Origin: Paenarthrobacter nicotinovorans
Lineage (GTDB): Bacteria > Actinomycetota > Actinomycetes > Actinomycetales > Micrococcaceae
DNA: 64,000 nucleotides
NCBI RefSeq assembly: GCF_007670255.1
Contig: NZ_SZVS01000008.1
Coordinates: forward strand, 62,001-126,000
Direction: 5' to 3'
Shown: in pieces, positions 1 to 8,430 of the stretch
How positions within the stretch are numbered: the first letter of the stretch is position 1
How the letters are laid out: each line of letters opens with the position of its first letter
Position numbers and translations under genes: made by a program
Notes under the pieces: generated by a model
The model's database searches: none
Seen by the model: only the letters and a program-made list of their open reading frames with translations
What the model was told of the DNA's origin: nothing

Positions 1-785
1 CCCACCCGGCACCGCTGAACAACTGGCTCATGGAGCAGTTGATCATGATCGACTCCCTCAAGCGCGCCTCCGCCAAGAGGATCACGGTCGTATCCCCGTT
101 CTACCCGTACTCCCGCCAGGACAAGAAGGGCCGCGGCCGCGAGCCCATCTCCGCCCGACTGGTTGCCGACCTCTACAAGACCGCTGGCGCCGATCGCATC
201 ATGTCCGTGGACCTGCACACCTCGCAGATCCAGGGCTTCTTCGACGGTCCCGTCGACCACCTGATGGCCATCCCGCTGCTGGCTGACTACATCCGCACCA
301 AGGTTGAAGCAGACAACATCACGGTGGTTTCCCCTGATACCGGACGTGTCCGCGTGGCCGAGCAGTGGGCCGAACGCCTGGGCGGCGCCCCGCTCGCGTT
401 CGTGCACAAGAGCCGTGACCTCACCGTGCCCAACCAGGCCGTCTCCAAGACGGTTGTGGGCCAGGTGGAAGGACGTACCTGCGTTCTGATCGACGACATG
501 ATCGACACCGGCGGAACCATCTCCGGCGCAGTCCAGGTCCTGAAGAACGCCGGTGCCAAAGACGTCATCATCGCCTGCACCCACGCAGTCTTCTCCGACC
601 CCGCGGCGCAGCGCCTCGCTGACTCGGGTGCCCGCGAAGTTGTTGTCACCAACACCCTGCCGATCCCGGCTGAGAAGCGCTTCCCGTCGCTCACCGTGTT
701 GTCGATCGCGCCTTTGATCGCGCGCGCCATCCGCGAAGTGTTCGACGACGGTTCGGTCACCAGCCTGTTCGACGGCAAGGCCTGA
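1..785 (+). CDS. prs: Ribose-phosphate pyrophosphokinase (5' end outside window)
   Basis: Makes PRPP from ribose 5-phosphate and ATP for purine, pyrimidine, histidine and NAD synthesis. The reading frame is already open at base 3 and reads the family sequence APLNNWLMEQLIMIDSLKRA, so the ATG at 30 is internal and the true start lies before the window. Visible family hallmarks are the YPYSRQDKK segment, the VDLHTSQIQGFFD segment (metal/ribose-5-phosphate region) and the PRPP-binding loop VLIDDMIDTGGT. The stop TGA at 783-785 is followed by a clear terminator. The protein appears intact at its C-terminus (DGKA). Confidence 0.96.
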   Translation, partial: HPAPLNNWLMEQLIMIDSLKRASAKRITVVSPFYPYSRQDKKGRGREPISARLVADLYKTAGADRIMSVDLHTSQIQGFFDGPVDHLMAIPLLADYIRTKVEADNITVVSPDTGRVRVAEQWAERLGGAPLAFVHKSRDLTVPNQAVSKTVVGQVEGRTCVLIDDMIDTGGTISGAVQVLKNAGAKDVIIACTHAVFSDPAAQRLADSGAREVVVTNTLPIPAEKRFPSLTVLSIAPLIARAIREVFDDGSVTSLFDGKA

Positions 786-804
786 CTCCATCTGAGCTGA
801 GCTG

Positions 805-848
805 AAACGGGCCATCCGCCACCTTCGGGCGCGTGGGTGGCCCGTTTT
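805..848 (+). terminator. Rho-independent terminator of prs
   Basis: Inverted repeat AAACGGGCCATCCGCCAC / GTGGGTGGCCCGTTT with two mismatches, ending in TTTT, 20 nt after the prs stop. Confidence 0.8.
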
Positions 849-881
849 GCACCCGTTTTCTCCGAATGCAGGCAGCGCTGG

Positions 882-1105
882 TAGACTCTTGGGGATACCT
901 TGGCGAGGGAGAGCACATCCGGTCCGCGTTTCGTGGACCAGGGTTGCGGGTCTCCGTTATCGACTGGGTCTGCATCTCCTTCAACACAGGCGGAACGGCT
1001 GCAACCGGCCGTGCTCAGCCGGGCGTCGAAGGTCTCCAGACCTCCGCCCTTGCTGATAGACCAGCCCGGACACCGACCGGGCGCCACAGTAATCAAGGAG
1101 TACAC
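882..1105 (+). promoter_or_regulatory. Promoter and long structured leader of rplY
   Basis: The 320-nt gap between prs and rplY starts with the prs terminator. It then holds an extended -10 box (TGG-TAGACT, hexamer at 882-887) without a good -35, and a leader of about 210 nt. The leader has several local inverted repeats: GGTCC...GGACC (921-939), GGTCT-cc-AGACC (1031-1042) and GCCCGG...CCGGGC (1064-1082), the last just before the ribosome binding site AAGGAG. A leader this long and foldable in front of a 5S-binding ribosomal protein could be autoregulatory. That is inference; no named RNA family was recognised. Confidence 0.4.
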
Positions 1106-1684
1106 ATGTCTGAGCAGAAGCTCACCGCAGAACTGCGCACCGAATTCGGCAAGGGCTACGCCCGCCGTGCACGCATGGCCGGCCAGATCCCGGCTGTCAT
1201 CTACGGCCACGGTGCAGAGCCGATCCACGTCAACCTGCCGGCCAAGGCCACCACGCTGGCTGTCCGCGTTTCCAACGCCCTCCTGGCGATCGACGTCGAC
1301 GGCGAGCAGCACCTGACGCTGGTCAAGGACATCCAGCGCGACCCGGTAAAGCAGATCATCGAGCACGTTGACCTGCAGACCGTCCAGGCCGGCGAGAAGG
1401 TAACCGTTGACGTTGCCATCCACGTGACCGGCGAAGTTGCTCCGGGCGCCGTCGCGACCCTCGAGGCCACCACCATCTCCCTGGAGGCCGAGGCAACCCA
1501 CGTTCCCACCGCCGTCGAGGTTGACATCGAAGGCCGCAAGGCCGGCGAGAACGTCCACGCTTCGGACCTCGTCCTGCCGAAGGGTTCCACCCTGCTCGCC
1601 GACGCTGAGACCCTGGTTGTCCGCGTTGCCGAGGAAGCCGCAGCTGAAGAAGCCGAGGAATCCGAGGAAGCAGCTGCCGAGTAG
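1106..1684 (+). CDS. rplY: 50S ribosomal protein L25 / general stress protein Ctc
   Basis: Binds 5S rRNA in the large ribosomal subunit. 192 aa, the two-domain TL5/Ctc form rather than the short E. coli L25: the N-terminal L25 beta-barrel (KLTAELRTEFGKGYARRARM...PAVIYGHG) is followed by a second beta domain and a strongly acidic alanine/glutamate tail (about residues 175-192). The ATG at 1106 is chosen because AAGGAG lies 7 nt upstream and the protein then begins at the usual family position; the open frame extends further upstream but without family similarity. A terminator follows at 1714-1752. Confidence 0.95.
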   Translation: MSEQKLTAELRTEFGKGYARRARMAGQIPAVIYGHGAEPIHVNLPAKATTLAVRVSNALLAIDVDGEQHLTLVKDIQRDPVKQIIEHVDLQTVQAGEKVTVDVAIHVTGEVAPGAVATLEATTISLEAEATHVPTAVEVDIEGRKAGENVHASDLVLPKGSTLLADAETLVVRVAEEAAAEEAEESEEAAAE

Positions 1685-1713
1685 TCTTTGACTGCTTGAG
1701 GCTGATGCCTTTG

Positions 1714-1752
1714 AGTGGCCGGGTCCCTTGGGGTCCGGCCACTTTCCTTTTT
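1714..1752 (+). terminator. Rho-independent terminator of rplY
   Basis: Stem AGTGGCCGG / CCGGCCACT with an additional GGTCCC/GGGTCC-like inner pairing, followed by TTTCCTTTTT. Confidence 0.85.
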
Positions 1753-1792
1753 CCATGACGCCCTTATCTTCGCTGCGTCGCACAACGTTTCC

Positions 1793-1805
1793 TAGGATGA
1801 GACCA
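1793..1805 (+). promoter_or_regulatory. Probable leaderless promoter of pth
   Basis: A -10-like hexamer TAGGAT (1793-1798) ends 6 nt before the pth ATG, so transcription would start at or next to the A of the start codon. The -35 region is poor. Leaderless starts with this spacing are common in actinobacteria. Confidence 0.4.
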
Positions 1806-2389
1806 TGACTGACACCTGGCTGATTGTCGGCCTCGGCAACCCCGGCAGTGAGTACAGCAACAACAGGCACAATGTGGGCCAAATGGTGCTGGATGAACTG
1901 GCCTCCCGCATGGGTGGGAAATTCAAGGCCCACAAAACGCGCGCCCAGGTAGTGGAGGGCCGCCTTGGTCTTGGCGGCCCCCGCGTGGTGCTCGCCAAGC
2001 CGATGACCTACATGAACGTCTCCGGCGGTCCCGTGGCAGGGCTGTGCAAGTTCTTCGACATCGCTGCCGACCACGTCATTGCCGTCCATGATGAGATCGA
2101 CATCCCTTTTAACACAGTCAAGCTAAAAATCGGCGGCGGGGAGGGCGGCCACAACGGCCTCCGCGACATCTCGAAAGCTTTGGCAACAAAGGACTATTTG
2201 CGGGTCCGCGTGGGCGTCGGAAGGCCCCCGGGACGCATGGATACCGCTGATTTTGTGTTGCGGGACTTCGCCACGGCTGAGAAGAAGGAACTTCCTTTCC
2301 TCCTGGACGAAGCCGCCGACGCCGTCGAACTGCTTATTGGCGAAGGCCTGCTCGCGGCCCAGCAGAAGCACCACCCCGCGAAAGCTTGA
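1805..2389 (+). CDS. pth: Peptidyl-tRNA hydrolase
   Basis: Cleaves peptidyl-tRNA released by stalled or aborted translation, recycling tRNA in the cytoplasm. 194 aa, normal length for the bacterial Pth family. Visible catalytic elements: GLGNPG with Asn12, YSNNRHNVG with His22, the [11 protein letters not shown] segment and the HDEIDIP acidic motif, then the [13 protein letters not shown] loop that binds the tRNA 3' end. Gene order rplY-pth is common in actinobacteria. The start may be leaderless (see the promoter entry). Confidence 0.96.
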   Translation: MTDTWLIVGLGNPGSEYSNNRHNVGQMVLDELASRMGGKFKAHKTRAQVVEGRLGLGGPRVVLAKPMTYMNVSGGPVAGLCKFFDIAADHVIAVHDEIDIPFNTVKLKIGGGEGGHNGLRDISKALATKDYLRVRVGVGRPPGRMDTADFVLRDFATAEKKELPFLLDEAADAVELLIGEGLLAAQQKHHPAKA

Positions 2390-2531
2390 GCAAACCTTGA
2401 GTAAAGCCTGATCAAAGACTGACGGCTTCGAGCAGCTTTAGGCCTACACACTGTCGGCGCCCGAAGGTAGTGTGCATGGTACGCAGATGAGCGGTGGGGG
2501 ACTATCGCGATTGTGTTAGCTAAGGATGCAG

Positions 2532-5264
2532 ATGTCGGCGGAGTTGCTAAACAGGAGCGGTGGAGGCGCAGCGAGGGCTGCGGCTCCCGATCTCGTGGGC
2601 GGACCAAGCGACCGCCAGACCTGGTCACTGCTGGCCCGGAGCCATGATTTGTCCAGGGCCGTCAAGTATCTTGACTCGCCGGAGTCTTATGGTGTGATCC
2701 TCACTGGCGAGCGGGGGATCGGCAAATCCGGCTTGGCGCGGGCCGTTGTGTCGTCCCTCGGCCCCAAGGTCCACAGCCTGCAGCTTCGCAACACGGTAGC
2801 GAATGGCCAAACCCCTTACGGGTGCCTCGGTTTCCTGTTGGCCCGTTTGCCCTCGGAGGCTGTCGGTTCTCCCACTGGCATCCTCCATGCCGTAACCAGC
2901 CTGATCAGGAGCGAAGCCGCGGGGCGGGAGACCGTCTTCATCCTGGACAACGCAGGCGGCATGGATCCCATGAGCACCGGCGTTCTGCTGAACCTGATGG
3001 CCACGGGTACCGCCAAAGTGGTGGCTACGGTCCAGCGCGCCAGTGATCTTCCCGCAGATTTCCACCGGATGGTCCTGGACGGGGAACTGGGCGAGGTCCA
3101 CCTGAACACGCTCAGCGAGGAACAAACCAAGCAGGTGTTGGGCTCGGTCCTGGGCCACTACGTCTCCACAACGCTGGCGGGCTCCTTGCATGCGGCCGTG
3201 GGCGGCAACCCCATGCTGTTGCACGCGCTCCTGGAGGAGCAGCGCCACCGGGGCAACCTGGTCCTTAACGACTCCGTGTGGACCCTCCGTGACCGGATCA
3301 CCCTCGAGGGCGCCACGGTGGTGGAGGATTTCGTCCGGTCCAGACTGGCGCGCGAACCGCAGGCCAGCAGGACGGTGGTGGAAGTCCTGGCATGCGCGCA
3401 GCGCGCCAGATTGGTGGATCTCGCAGCCATCTTCGGGACACAGGTCCTGGTGGAGATGGAGGAATCCGGCCTGCTCACGGTGGAGCGGGAGGCCGAGCAT
3501 TGGGTGTGCCTCCGGGACCCCTATGTAGGCGAAGTGGTCCGCAGTTGGCTCAGTACGCGCCGCATGAAGGAACTCCGGGTCATGCTGCACGGTTCCGAAG
3601 AGCCTGAACCCAGCGGCCTGGCACCGCAGGACCTGTTGAGCTACGCCGCCTGGATGCACGCCTGCGAGGATGAACCCCAGCCGTCGCCGGCATTGGCTCT
3701 TGCCGCCGGACTGGCTGCCTTGGACGACTACGATCCCAACTTCGCCATCCAATGCACCGTATCGCTGAACCCCGGGGACGCCGAATGGGTGCGCGGGCAG
3801 CGGCTCAAAGCCGCTGCCTACCTCATGCTGGACCTGCCCCTGCACGCAGCCCAGGCGCTGGACGAGATTTCCGAGGCACACATCGCCGGACTGGATCCGC
3901 TGGAGTTTGCGGAGGTCACGGCCGCACAATGCCAGGCCATGACCTGGATTGACGGCCGGTCCGCCATGGTCCCCGGAGTCCTCTCGGAGGCCTTCGAAAG
4001 GCTCGAAACGATGGCCTCCGGCTATCCTTCGGCAACGATGACCAAGGCCCGGAACAGGCTGCAGCTGTGCAACTACGAGTACAAGACCTTCATGGGCGAG
4101 TACGCGTCCATGGTCGAGGACCTTGAAAAGGAGTTGGCGAAGGACATCGCCGAGGACCGTGAGCATTGGCTCCGCTCGTCCTTTTTCCTGATCGAAGCCC
4201 GCTGCATTCTGGGCCGGGAGATGGAGGCCCAGCAGCTTGCCCGCAGCGTCTCACGGCATCTGGCGGACTCGGACGGGCCGGCACAGTTGGAGGAAGCTTT
4301 CGCTCGGCATGCGTTCCTGGTCCTTTTGTTGTCGGGCCAGTGGCGCAAGTGCATCGAATTGATGAGGCGTACTCCCTCAAGGCCCTCCCGCCTCCAGTAC
4401 CGGGGTGCGCTCACCGAGCTGGGCGTCGGCCTGGCGTATGCCTATGCAGGCAAGCCGGCCAGCGCCGTCGAACCGCTGCGCTCCGCAGTTGCGCAGTTGG
4501 AGCTCCGGCCCGCCATGAACATGAACAAAGTGGCGTACGCTGCCACCGCCTTCGCGTATGCCCAATTGGGCAATTTCGTCGAGGCCGGCCGCTACCTGGA
4601 CTTGTACAGGACCTGCAGGGGAGAGGGGATGTACTTCTCCGAGTCGGTGGCGGTGTTCTGCGCCGAGATGGCAGGCAGGTGGATGGGTGACCCCGATGTG
4701 AAGGAGCGGTTGCTTGAGCGCGTTCACGACGACATCGAGGAGCAGCGCTTCACGACGGCGGGTATCTGCCTTTTCGGGGCCACCGTGGAAGGCACTGATG
4801 AGGAGTACCGGCTGCTGGAGGACATTGCCGGCCGGCGCCAGGGACCGCTGGCCAAGATTTCCGGGGACCTCGCCCGTGGCTCCTTGAACAAGAGTTCCCG
4901 CAGCTTGTTGGAAGCCGCCGATGCCGCCGCGTCCCTTGATCTGCTGGTGGTGGAGGCGCGTTGCGTGGCCATGGCCTTGGACTTTGCCCGGGATGCCGGC
5001 GAGACCACGACAGCCCGTACGGCCCAGCTGAGGTTGGAGCGCCTGGAGCATTCCGTGTCCGCGCTTCCCATCCAGCCGCGTTCCGACGCGCCGGTATTGA
5101 CCGAGCGGGAGCGCCAGATTGCTAAACTCGCGGGAAAGGGTGTCAGCAACCGCGAAATCGCGATGGATATTGGGGTGTCTGTGCGGACTGTAGAAGGCCA
5201 TTTGTACCAAGTGTTCACCAAGCTCGGTGTGTCGTCTCGGGGCGAGCTTAATGGGCTCCTATGA
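2532..5264 (+). CDS. LAL-type LuxR family ATPase/transcription regulator (first of three)
   Basis: About 910 aa. Layout (numbering from the upstream ATG at 2526): Walker A GERGIGKS at 61-68, a Walker B-like strand VFILDNA near 137-143 in which the second acidic residue is replaced by Asn, a long helical repeat middle (TPR/MalT-like), and a C-terminal LuxR helix-turn-helix (LTERERQIAKLAGKGVSNRE... SVRTVEGHLYQVFTKLGV, last 60 residues). Such proteins are ATP-dependent, ligand-sensing activators; the ligand cannot be read from sequence. ATG 2532 is preferred over 2526 because AAGGA lies 5 nt upstream. The next paralogue starts 41 nt after the stop, suggesting co-transcription. Confidence 0.9.
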   Translation: MSAELLNRSGGGAARAAAPDLVGGPSDRQTWSLLARSHDLSRAVKYLDSPESYGVILTGERGIGKSGLARAVVSSLGPKVHSLQLRNTVANGQTPYGCLGFLLARLPSEAVGSPTGILHAVTSLIRSEAAGRETVFILDNAGGMDPMSTGVLLNLMATGTAKVVATVQRASDLPADFHRMVLDGELGEVHLNTLSEEQTKQVLGSVLGHYVSTTLAGSLHAAVGGNPMLLHALLEEQRHRGNLVLNDSVWTLRDRITLEGATVVEDFVRSRLAREPQASRTVVEVLACAQRARLVDLAAIFGTQVLVEMEESGLLTVEREAEHWVCLRDPYVGEVVRSWLSTRRMKELRVMLHGSEEPEPSGLAPQDLLSYAAWMHACEDEPQPSPALALAAGLAALDDYDPNFAIQCTVSLNPGDAEWVRGQRLKAAAYLMLDLPLHAAQALDEISEAHIAGLDPLEFAEVTAAQCQAMTWIDGRSAMVPGVLSEAFERLETMASGYPSATMTKARNRLQLCNYEYKTFMGEYASMVEDLEKELAKDIAEDREHWLRSSFFLIEARCILGREMEAQQLARSVSRHLADSDGPAQLEEAFARHAFLVLLLSGQWRKCIELMRRTPSRPSRLQYRGALTELGVGLAYAYAGKPASAVEPLRSAVAQLELRPAMNMNKVAYAATAFAYAQLGNFVEAGRYLDLYRTCRGEGMYFSESVAVFCAEMAGRWMGDPDVKERLLERVHDDIEEQRFTTAGICLFGATVEGTDEEYRLLEDIAGRRQGPLAKISGDLARGSLNKSSRSLLEAADAAASLDLLVVEARCVAMALDFARDAGETTTARTAQLRLERLEHSVSALPIQPRSDAPVLTERERQIAKLAGKGVSNREIAMDIGVSVRTVEGHLYQVFTKLGVSSRGELNGLL

Positions 5265-5305
5265 GATAGGGCGGGCGGCATCCACATTCTGCGTGCGGGC
5301 TGCCC

Positions 5306-7963
5306 ATGCAGGCTGAGTACCTTGTAGGCCGGGACACCGATCTTGAACTGGCCTTGGAGATATTGCGTCAGGAAGGCGCCGGGGCCGTACTTGTCGTGGC
5401 GGACGCCGGCATTGGCAAGACTGCCTTTTCTGACGAGCTTGCAGCCCGCCTGGTCTCGGAAATGGTGGTGATGCGGATCCACGGGAGCCCTGCACTGTCT
5501 GCCGTGCCCTTTGGAGTCCTGGCACCCTACTTGCTGGATCTACCCGTTGAGCAGGCCACTTCTCCGGTAGCGATCCTCCGCGAATTCTGGTCGCAGTTCG
5601 AGAAGCGGCGCGGCGGCGAAGGTGCGCGCCTCTTGCTCGTGGTCGATGACGCGCACGACCTCGACGAAGGCAGCACCCAGATCCTTGCCGAACTGGTCAC
5701 CGCCGGGTGGGCGCGGCTGGTGGCCACCAGCAGGCCCAGGCCCGGTCTGCCGGCAGCGCTGCTTCAACTCTGGTACGACGGCCTGGCCGAGCGTCTGGAG
5801 CTTCATCCCCTGGACAAGGACACCTCAACCGAACTGGTCGAGAAGACGTTGGGTGGGACCGTCATGCCCAGCGCGGCCGAGGTACTGCACGCCCTGTCCG
5901 AAGGTAACCCGCTGCTGCTGCGATGCCTGCTTGACGACTCGCGGGCCGACGGGAACCTGGTACGGCGGAACGGTGTGTGGCTCTTGACCGGCGAGCTTTC
6001 CGGAAGCGGCGAAAACCTGGCCGAGGTTGTCAGGAACAGGGTGCTGCGGACCAGCGAGGCCGAGCGGGAGGCAATGTTTGTCATCGCCTTGTCCGAGCCC
6101 GTCCCTGCCGCTTTGCTGGACGCGGAGGTGGGCAGGGAGACCGTACGGTCCTTGATGGACAACAGGCTGGTCATTCCCACGAACGGTGCCGGCAGCCCGC
6201 TTAAAATGTGGCATCCCATGTACAGCGAGGCGCTCCGCCAGATCGTTTCGCCCGCCCGCAGCCTCCAGATCCGGCAACGGATGGTCCAACACCTTGCCTC
6301 GGAACCCACCACCGCCGAGGGTCTGCTCCGGACGGTGAGCTGGGCGCTGGACTGCGGTGCCGACGTCGATGACCAACTGCTGTTGCGGGCCGCGTTCCTG
6401 GCCGTCAAGCTCCTCCAGAACCCGTTGGCGCTTGCAGCGGCGGGCAAGGTCCGCTCCGAGGCGCTGCGCCCGCGCGCCCGCGCGGTCATGGCAATGGTCA
6501 GCTATAACGACGGCGACTATAACAGTGCCGTGCGCCTGCTGGAGGAGGGCAACGGGTTCCTTGATGCCGATCCGCTGGGACCGACGGGTGCGGGCCTGCT
6601 ATGGGCGGCCGCCCGCTCGGCGCGAGGCGATTCGGCGTCGGATATCGCCTCCGATGCCCGGACGGCGGCCAAATCACTGACCGATGGGACTGGCCCCTCT
6701 GACGCCGTGGCCGTGCAGGTCAAACGGCACGCCTGGACGTTGGAGTTGGCCGCGCTGGCCCAAGAGGGCCGCTACAGCGAACTTCGCGATGGCCTGGACT
6801 CGTTTGCCGAAGAGCTCCGGACGGATGACCCGGACAGTGCGGTGAACCGGATCTTCCTGCTGGCCATGCAGTGCGAGCTGCTCACTGTTGAGGGGCAGCC
6901 CGGGCATGCGCTCGACGCGGGCCGCGAAGCGCTGGTCCTGCTCGATGAACATGGCGGGAACCTGCTGTACGTGGCCGATTTCGTCGTACTCCGCTACGTC
7001 CTGGCGGCCCTGGAAGCGGGTGACTGGGGTGCAGCCGATGCCGCCCTTGACCGGTACGCCGCCAGTTCGACCATGGGGCTGATCACCTTCGGGGGAGACA
7101 TCCAGACACTCAAGGGGCTGGCCCTCGTGCGTCAGGGCCGCACGGACCAGGCCATGGCACTGCTCACTCCGGCCGTCGAGGCACTCCGGGTGAAGGACCC
7201 CCAGCTGCTCGTCAGCCTGGGACACGCCTTGGCGCTGTATGCGGCAGCCAAGTCCGGCAACGCGTCGCTCGCGCAACGCTTGGCGGGCGAAGAGGTCCCC
7301 GGCAGGGGCAACAGCTACGTGGAGGCGCTCGCCGGCCTTTTCGCCTTGGCCGGCCATGAACTTCTCAGCAAAGGGTCCGGACTGCAGAAGCTTCGGGAAC
7401 TGCCGGAAGCCGGGGGCCTGCACGCGTTGCCGGGCTTGCTCCTGCAAAACCTGGTCCTCAGGACGGAGCTCGGGGACGCCGGTGCCACTGCGTCCATAGA
7501 AGAAACTGCCTCCCGGATGACCGGAGCCTGGGCGGCAGGATGGCAATCATTGGCCGCAGCACAGCTCAGCGGCGCCGGACAGGGCTTCGTGAACGCGGGA
7601 AACCTCATGTCCGCGGCAGGGATGCCCGGTCCGGCTGCGGCGGCGTTCGATAAAGCGGCCGCAACCTTCGACGCCGAAGGCAAACGCCCCGAAGCCCGAC
7701 AGGCGGCCGTCATGCGGGACGTCAGCGAGGCGAGCATGGGCGACTCCCTGGTCCGCGATCCACACACCGATTCCGATCACTCGGTGCCACTGACGCGTCG
7801 TGAGCAGGACATCGTCGCGCTGGCCGTCTCGGGCCTCACCGATCGCCAAATAGCGGAGAAACTCATGGTGTCGGTCCGAACCGTGGAGGGGCATTTGTAC
7901 CGCAGCTACGCGAAGCTGGGGATCCGCCGTCGTGAAGATCTTGGCTCTGCTGTCCGACGCTGA
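5306..7963 (+). CDS. LAL-type LuxR family ATPase/transcription regulator (second of three)
   Basis: 885 aa paralogue of the preceding protein. Walker A ADAGIGKT at 32-39, canonical Walker B LLLVVDDAH near 109-117, an alpha-helical repeat middle, and a C-terminal LuxR helix-turn-helix (VPLTRREQDIVALAVSGLT... SVRTVEGHLYRSYAKLGI, from about 828). Unlike its upstream neighbour it keeps both Walker B aspartates. No convincing ribosome binding site precedes the ATG, so it may depend on coupling to the upstream gene 41 nt away. The regulated genes are unknown. Confidence 0.9.
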   Translation: MQAEYLVGRDTDLELALEILRQEGAGAVLVVADAGIGKTAFSDELAARLVSEMVVMRIHGSPALSAVPFGVLAPYLLDLPVEQATSPVAILREFWSQFEKRRGGEGARLLLVVDDAHDLDEGSTQILAELVTAGWARLVATSRPRPGLPAALLQLWYDGLAERLELHPLDKDTSTELVEKTLGGTVMPSAAEVLHALSEGNPLLLRCLLDDSRADGNLVRRNGVWLLTGELSGSGENLAEVVRNRVLRTSEAEREAMFVIALSEPVPAALLDAEVGRETVRSLMDNRLVIPTNGAGSPLKMWHPMYSEALRQIVSPARSLQIRQRMVQHLASEPTTAEGLLRTVSWALDCGADVDDQLLLRAAFLAVKLLQNPLALAAAGKVRSEALRPRARAVMAMVSYNDGDYNSAVRLLEEGNGFLDADPLGPTGAGLLWAAARSARGDSASDIASDARTAAKSLTDGTGPSDAVAVQVKRHAWTLELAALAQEGRYSELRDGLDSFAEELRTDDPDSAVNRIFLLAMQCELLTVEGQPGHALDAGREALVLLDEHGGNLLYVADFVVLRYVLAALEAGDWGAADAALDRYAASSTMGLITFGGDIQTLKGLALVRQGRTDQAMALLTPAVEALRVKDPQLLVSLGHALALYAAAKSGNASLAQRLAGEEVPGRGNSYVEALAGLFALAGHELLSKGSGLQKLRELPEAGGLHALPGLLLQNLVLRTELGDAGATASIEETASRMTGAWAAGWQSLAAAQLSGAGQGFVNAGNLMSAAGMPGPAAAAFDKAAATFDAEGKRPEARQAAVMRDVSEASMGDSLVRDPHTDSDHSVPLTRREQDIVALAVSGLTDRQIAEKLMVSVRTVEGHLYRSYAKLGIRRREDLGSAVRR

Positions 7964-8430
7964 CGCAGTGTCCGCTTGAGTACCCCAAAGAGACCCTTGG
8001 CACCCCTGTGCCCAATTTCCGCAGGATTTAGCCAATCGCTGGAGTAATCGGCCTGCGTTTCGTGTCGGAACCAAGTAGTGCCGCCTGCGGGTACTGAGTA
8101 CAACACAGTATCGGCCGGTAAAAAGCCTCCAAGTAATCGAGTACCGATTACTGGTGTTTGGCTTTTGCGCCCCCGGCAATATTGATCTTGGAAGAACGGT
8201 TCAGCCCCAAGCATCACCGGGATTCCGAAAGTCGCATCAATCGCATCGGTGGTCTCTTTAGCCGATGCCCCGGCCACCGGAAGGTGGTCCGGCCCTGAAC
8301 GAAGCCGGCGGCGACAGAGTCTTCTGAGACCGAGACTCTCCCCCCAGCCGCCGCCGGCTTCTAAGCCAGGGACCCGCGAATCGCCAAACAAAACTTTCCC
8401 GGACATGGGACTGCTGCAATTGGAGTGTGC
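7964..8430. promoter_or_regulatory. 467-bp intergenic region rich in palindromes
   Basis: No gene found. It holds repeated short motifs: GAGTAC at 7978, 8096 and 8139; AGTAATCG at 8043 and again at 8132 as the left arm of an inverted repeat AGTAATCG-n5-CGATTACT (8132-8152); and GTACT-g-AGTAC at 8091-8101. A two-tier hairpin follows (listed separately). The arrangement looks like a multi-site control region for the third LAL gene, possibly bound by the adjacent LuxR-type regulators; that assignment is inference. Confidence 0.45.
8301..8361. repeat. Two-tier hairpin upstream of the third LAL gene
   Basis: Outer arms of 13 bp, GAAGCCGGCGGCG (8301-8313) with its complement in 8348-8361. A nested 7-bp inverted repeat AGAGTCT (8316-8322) / AGACTCT (8333-8339) sits in the loop. 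No T-run follows, so it is not a classical terminator; it lies 70 nt before the start codon. Confidence 0.7.

Noticed and set aside
287..2089. Long minus-strand open frame (600 codons) over prs, rplY and pth
   Set aside because: Shadow of three well-recognised plus-strand genes; no domain seen in it.
8301..8361. Two-tier hairpin considered as a Rho-independent terminator of the second LAL gene
   Set aside because: It lies 340 nt past that stop and has no T-run; kept as an unexplained hairpin.
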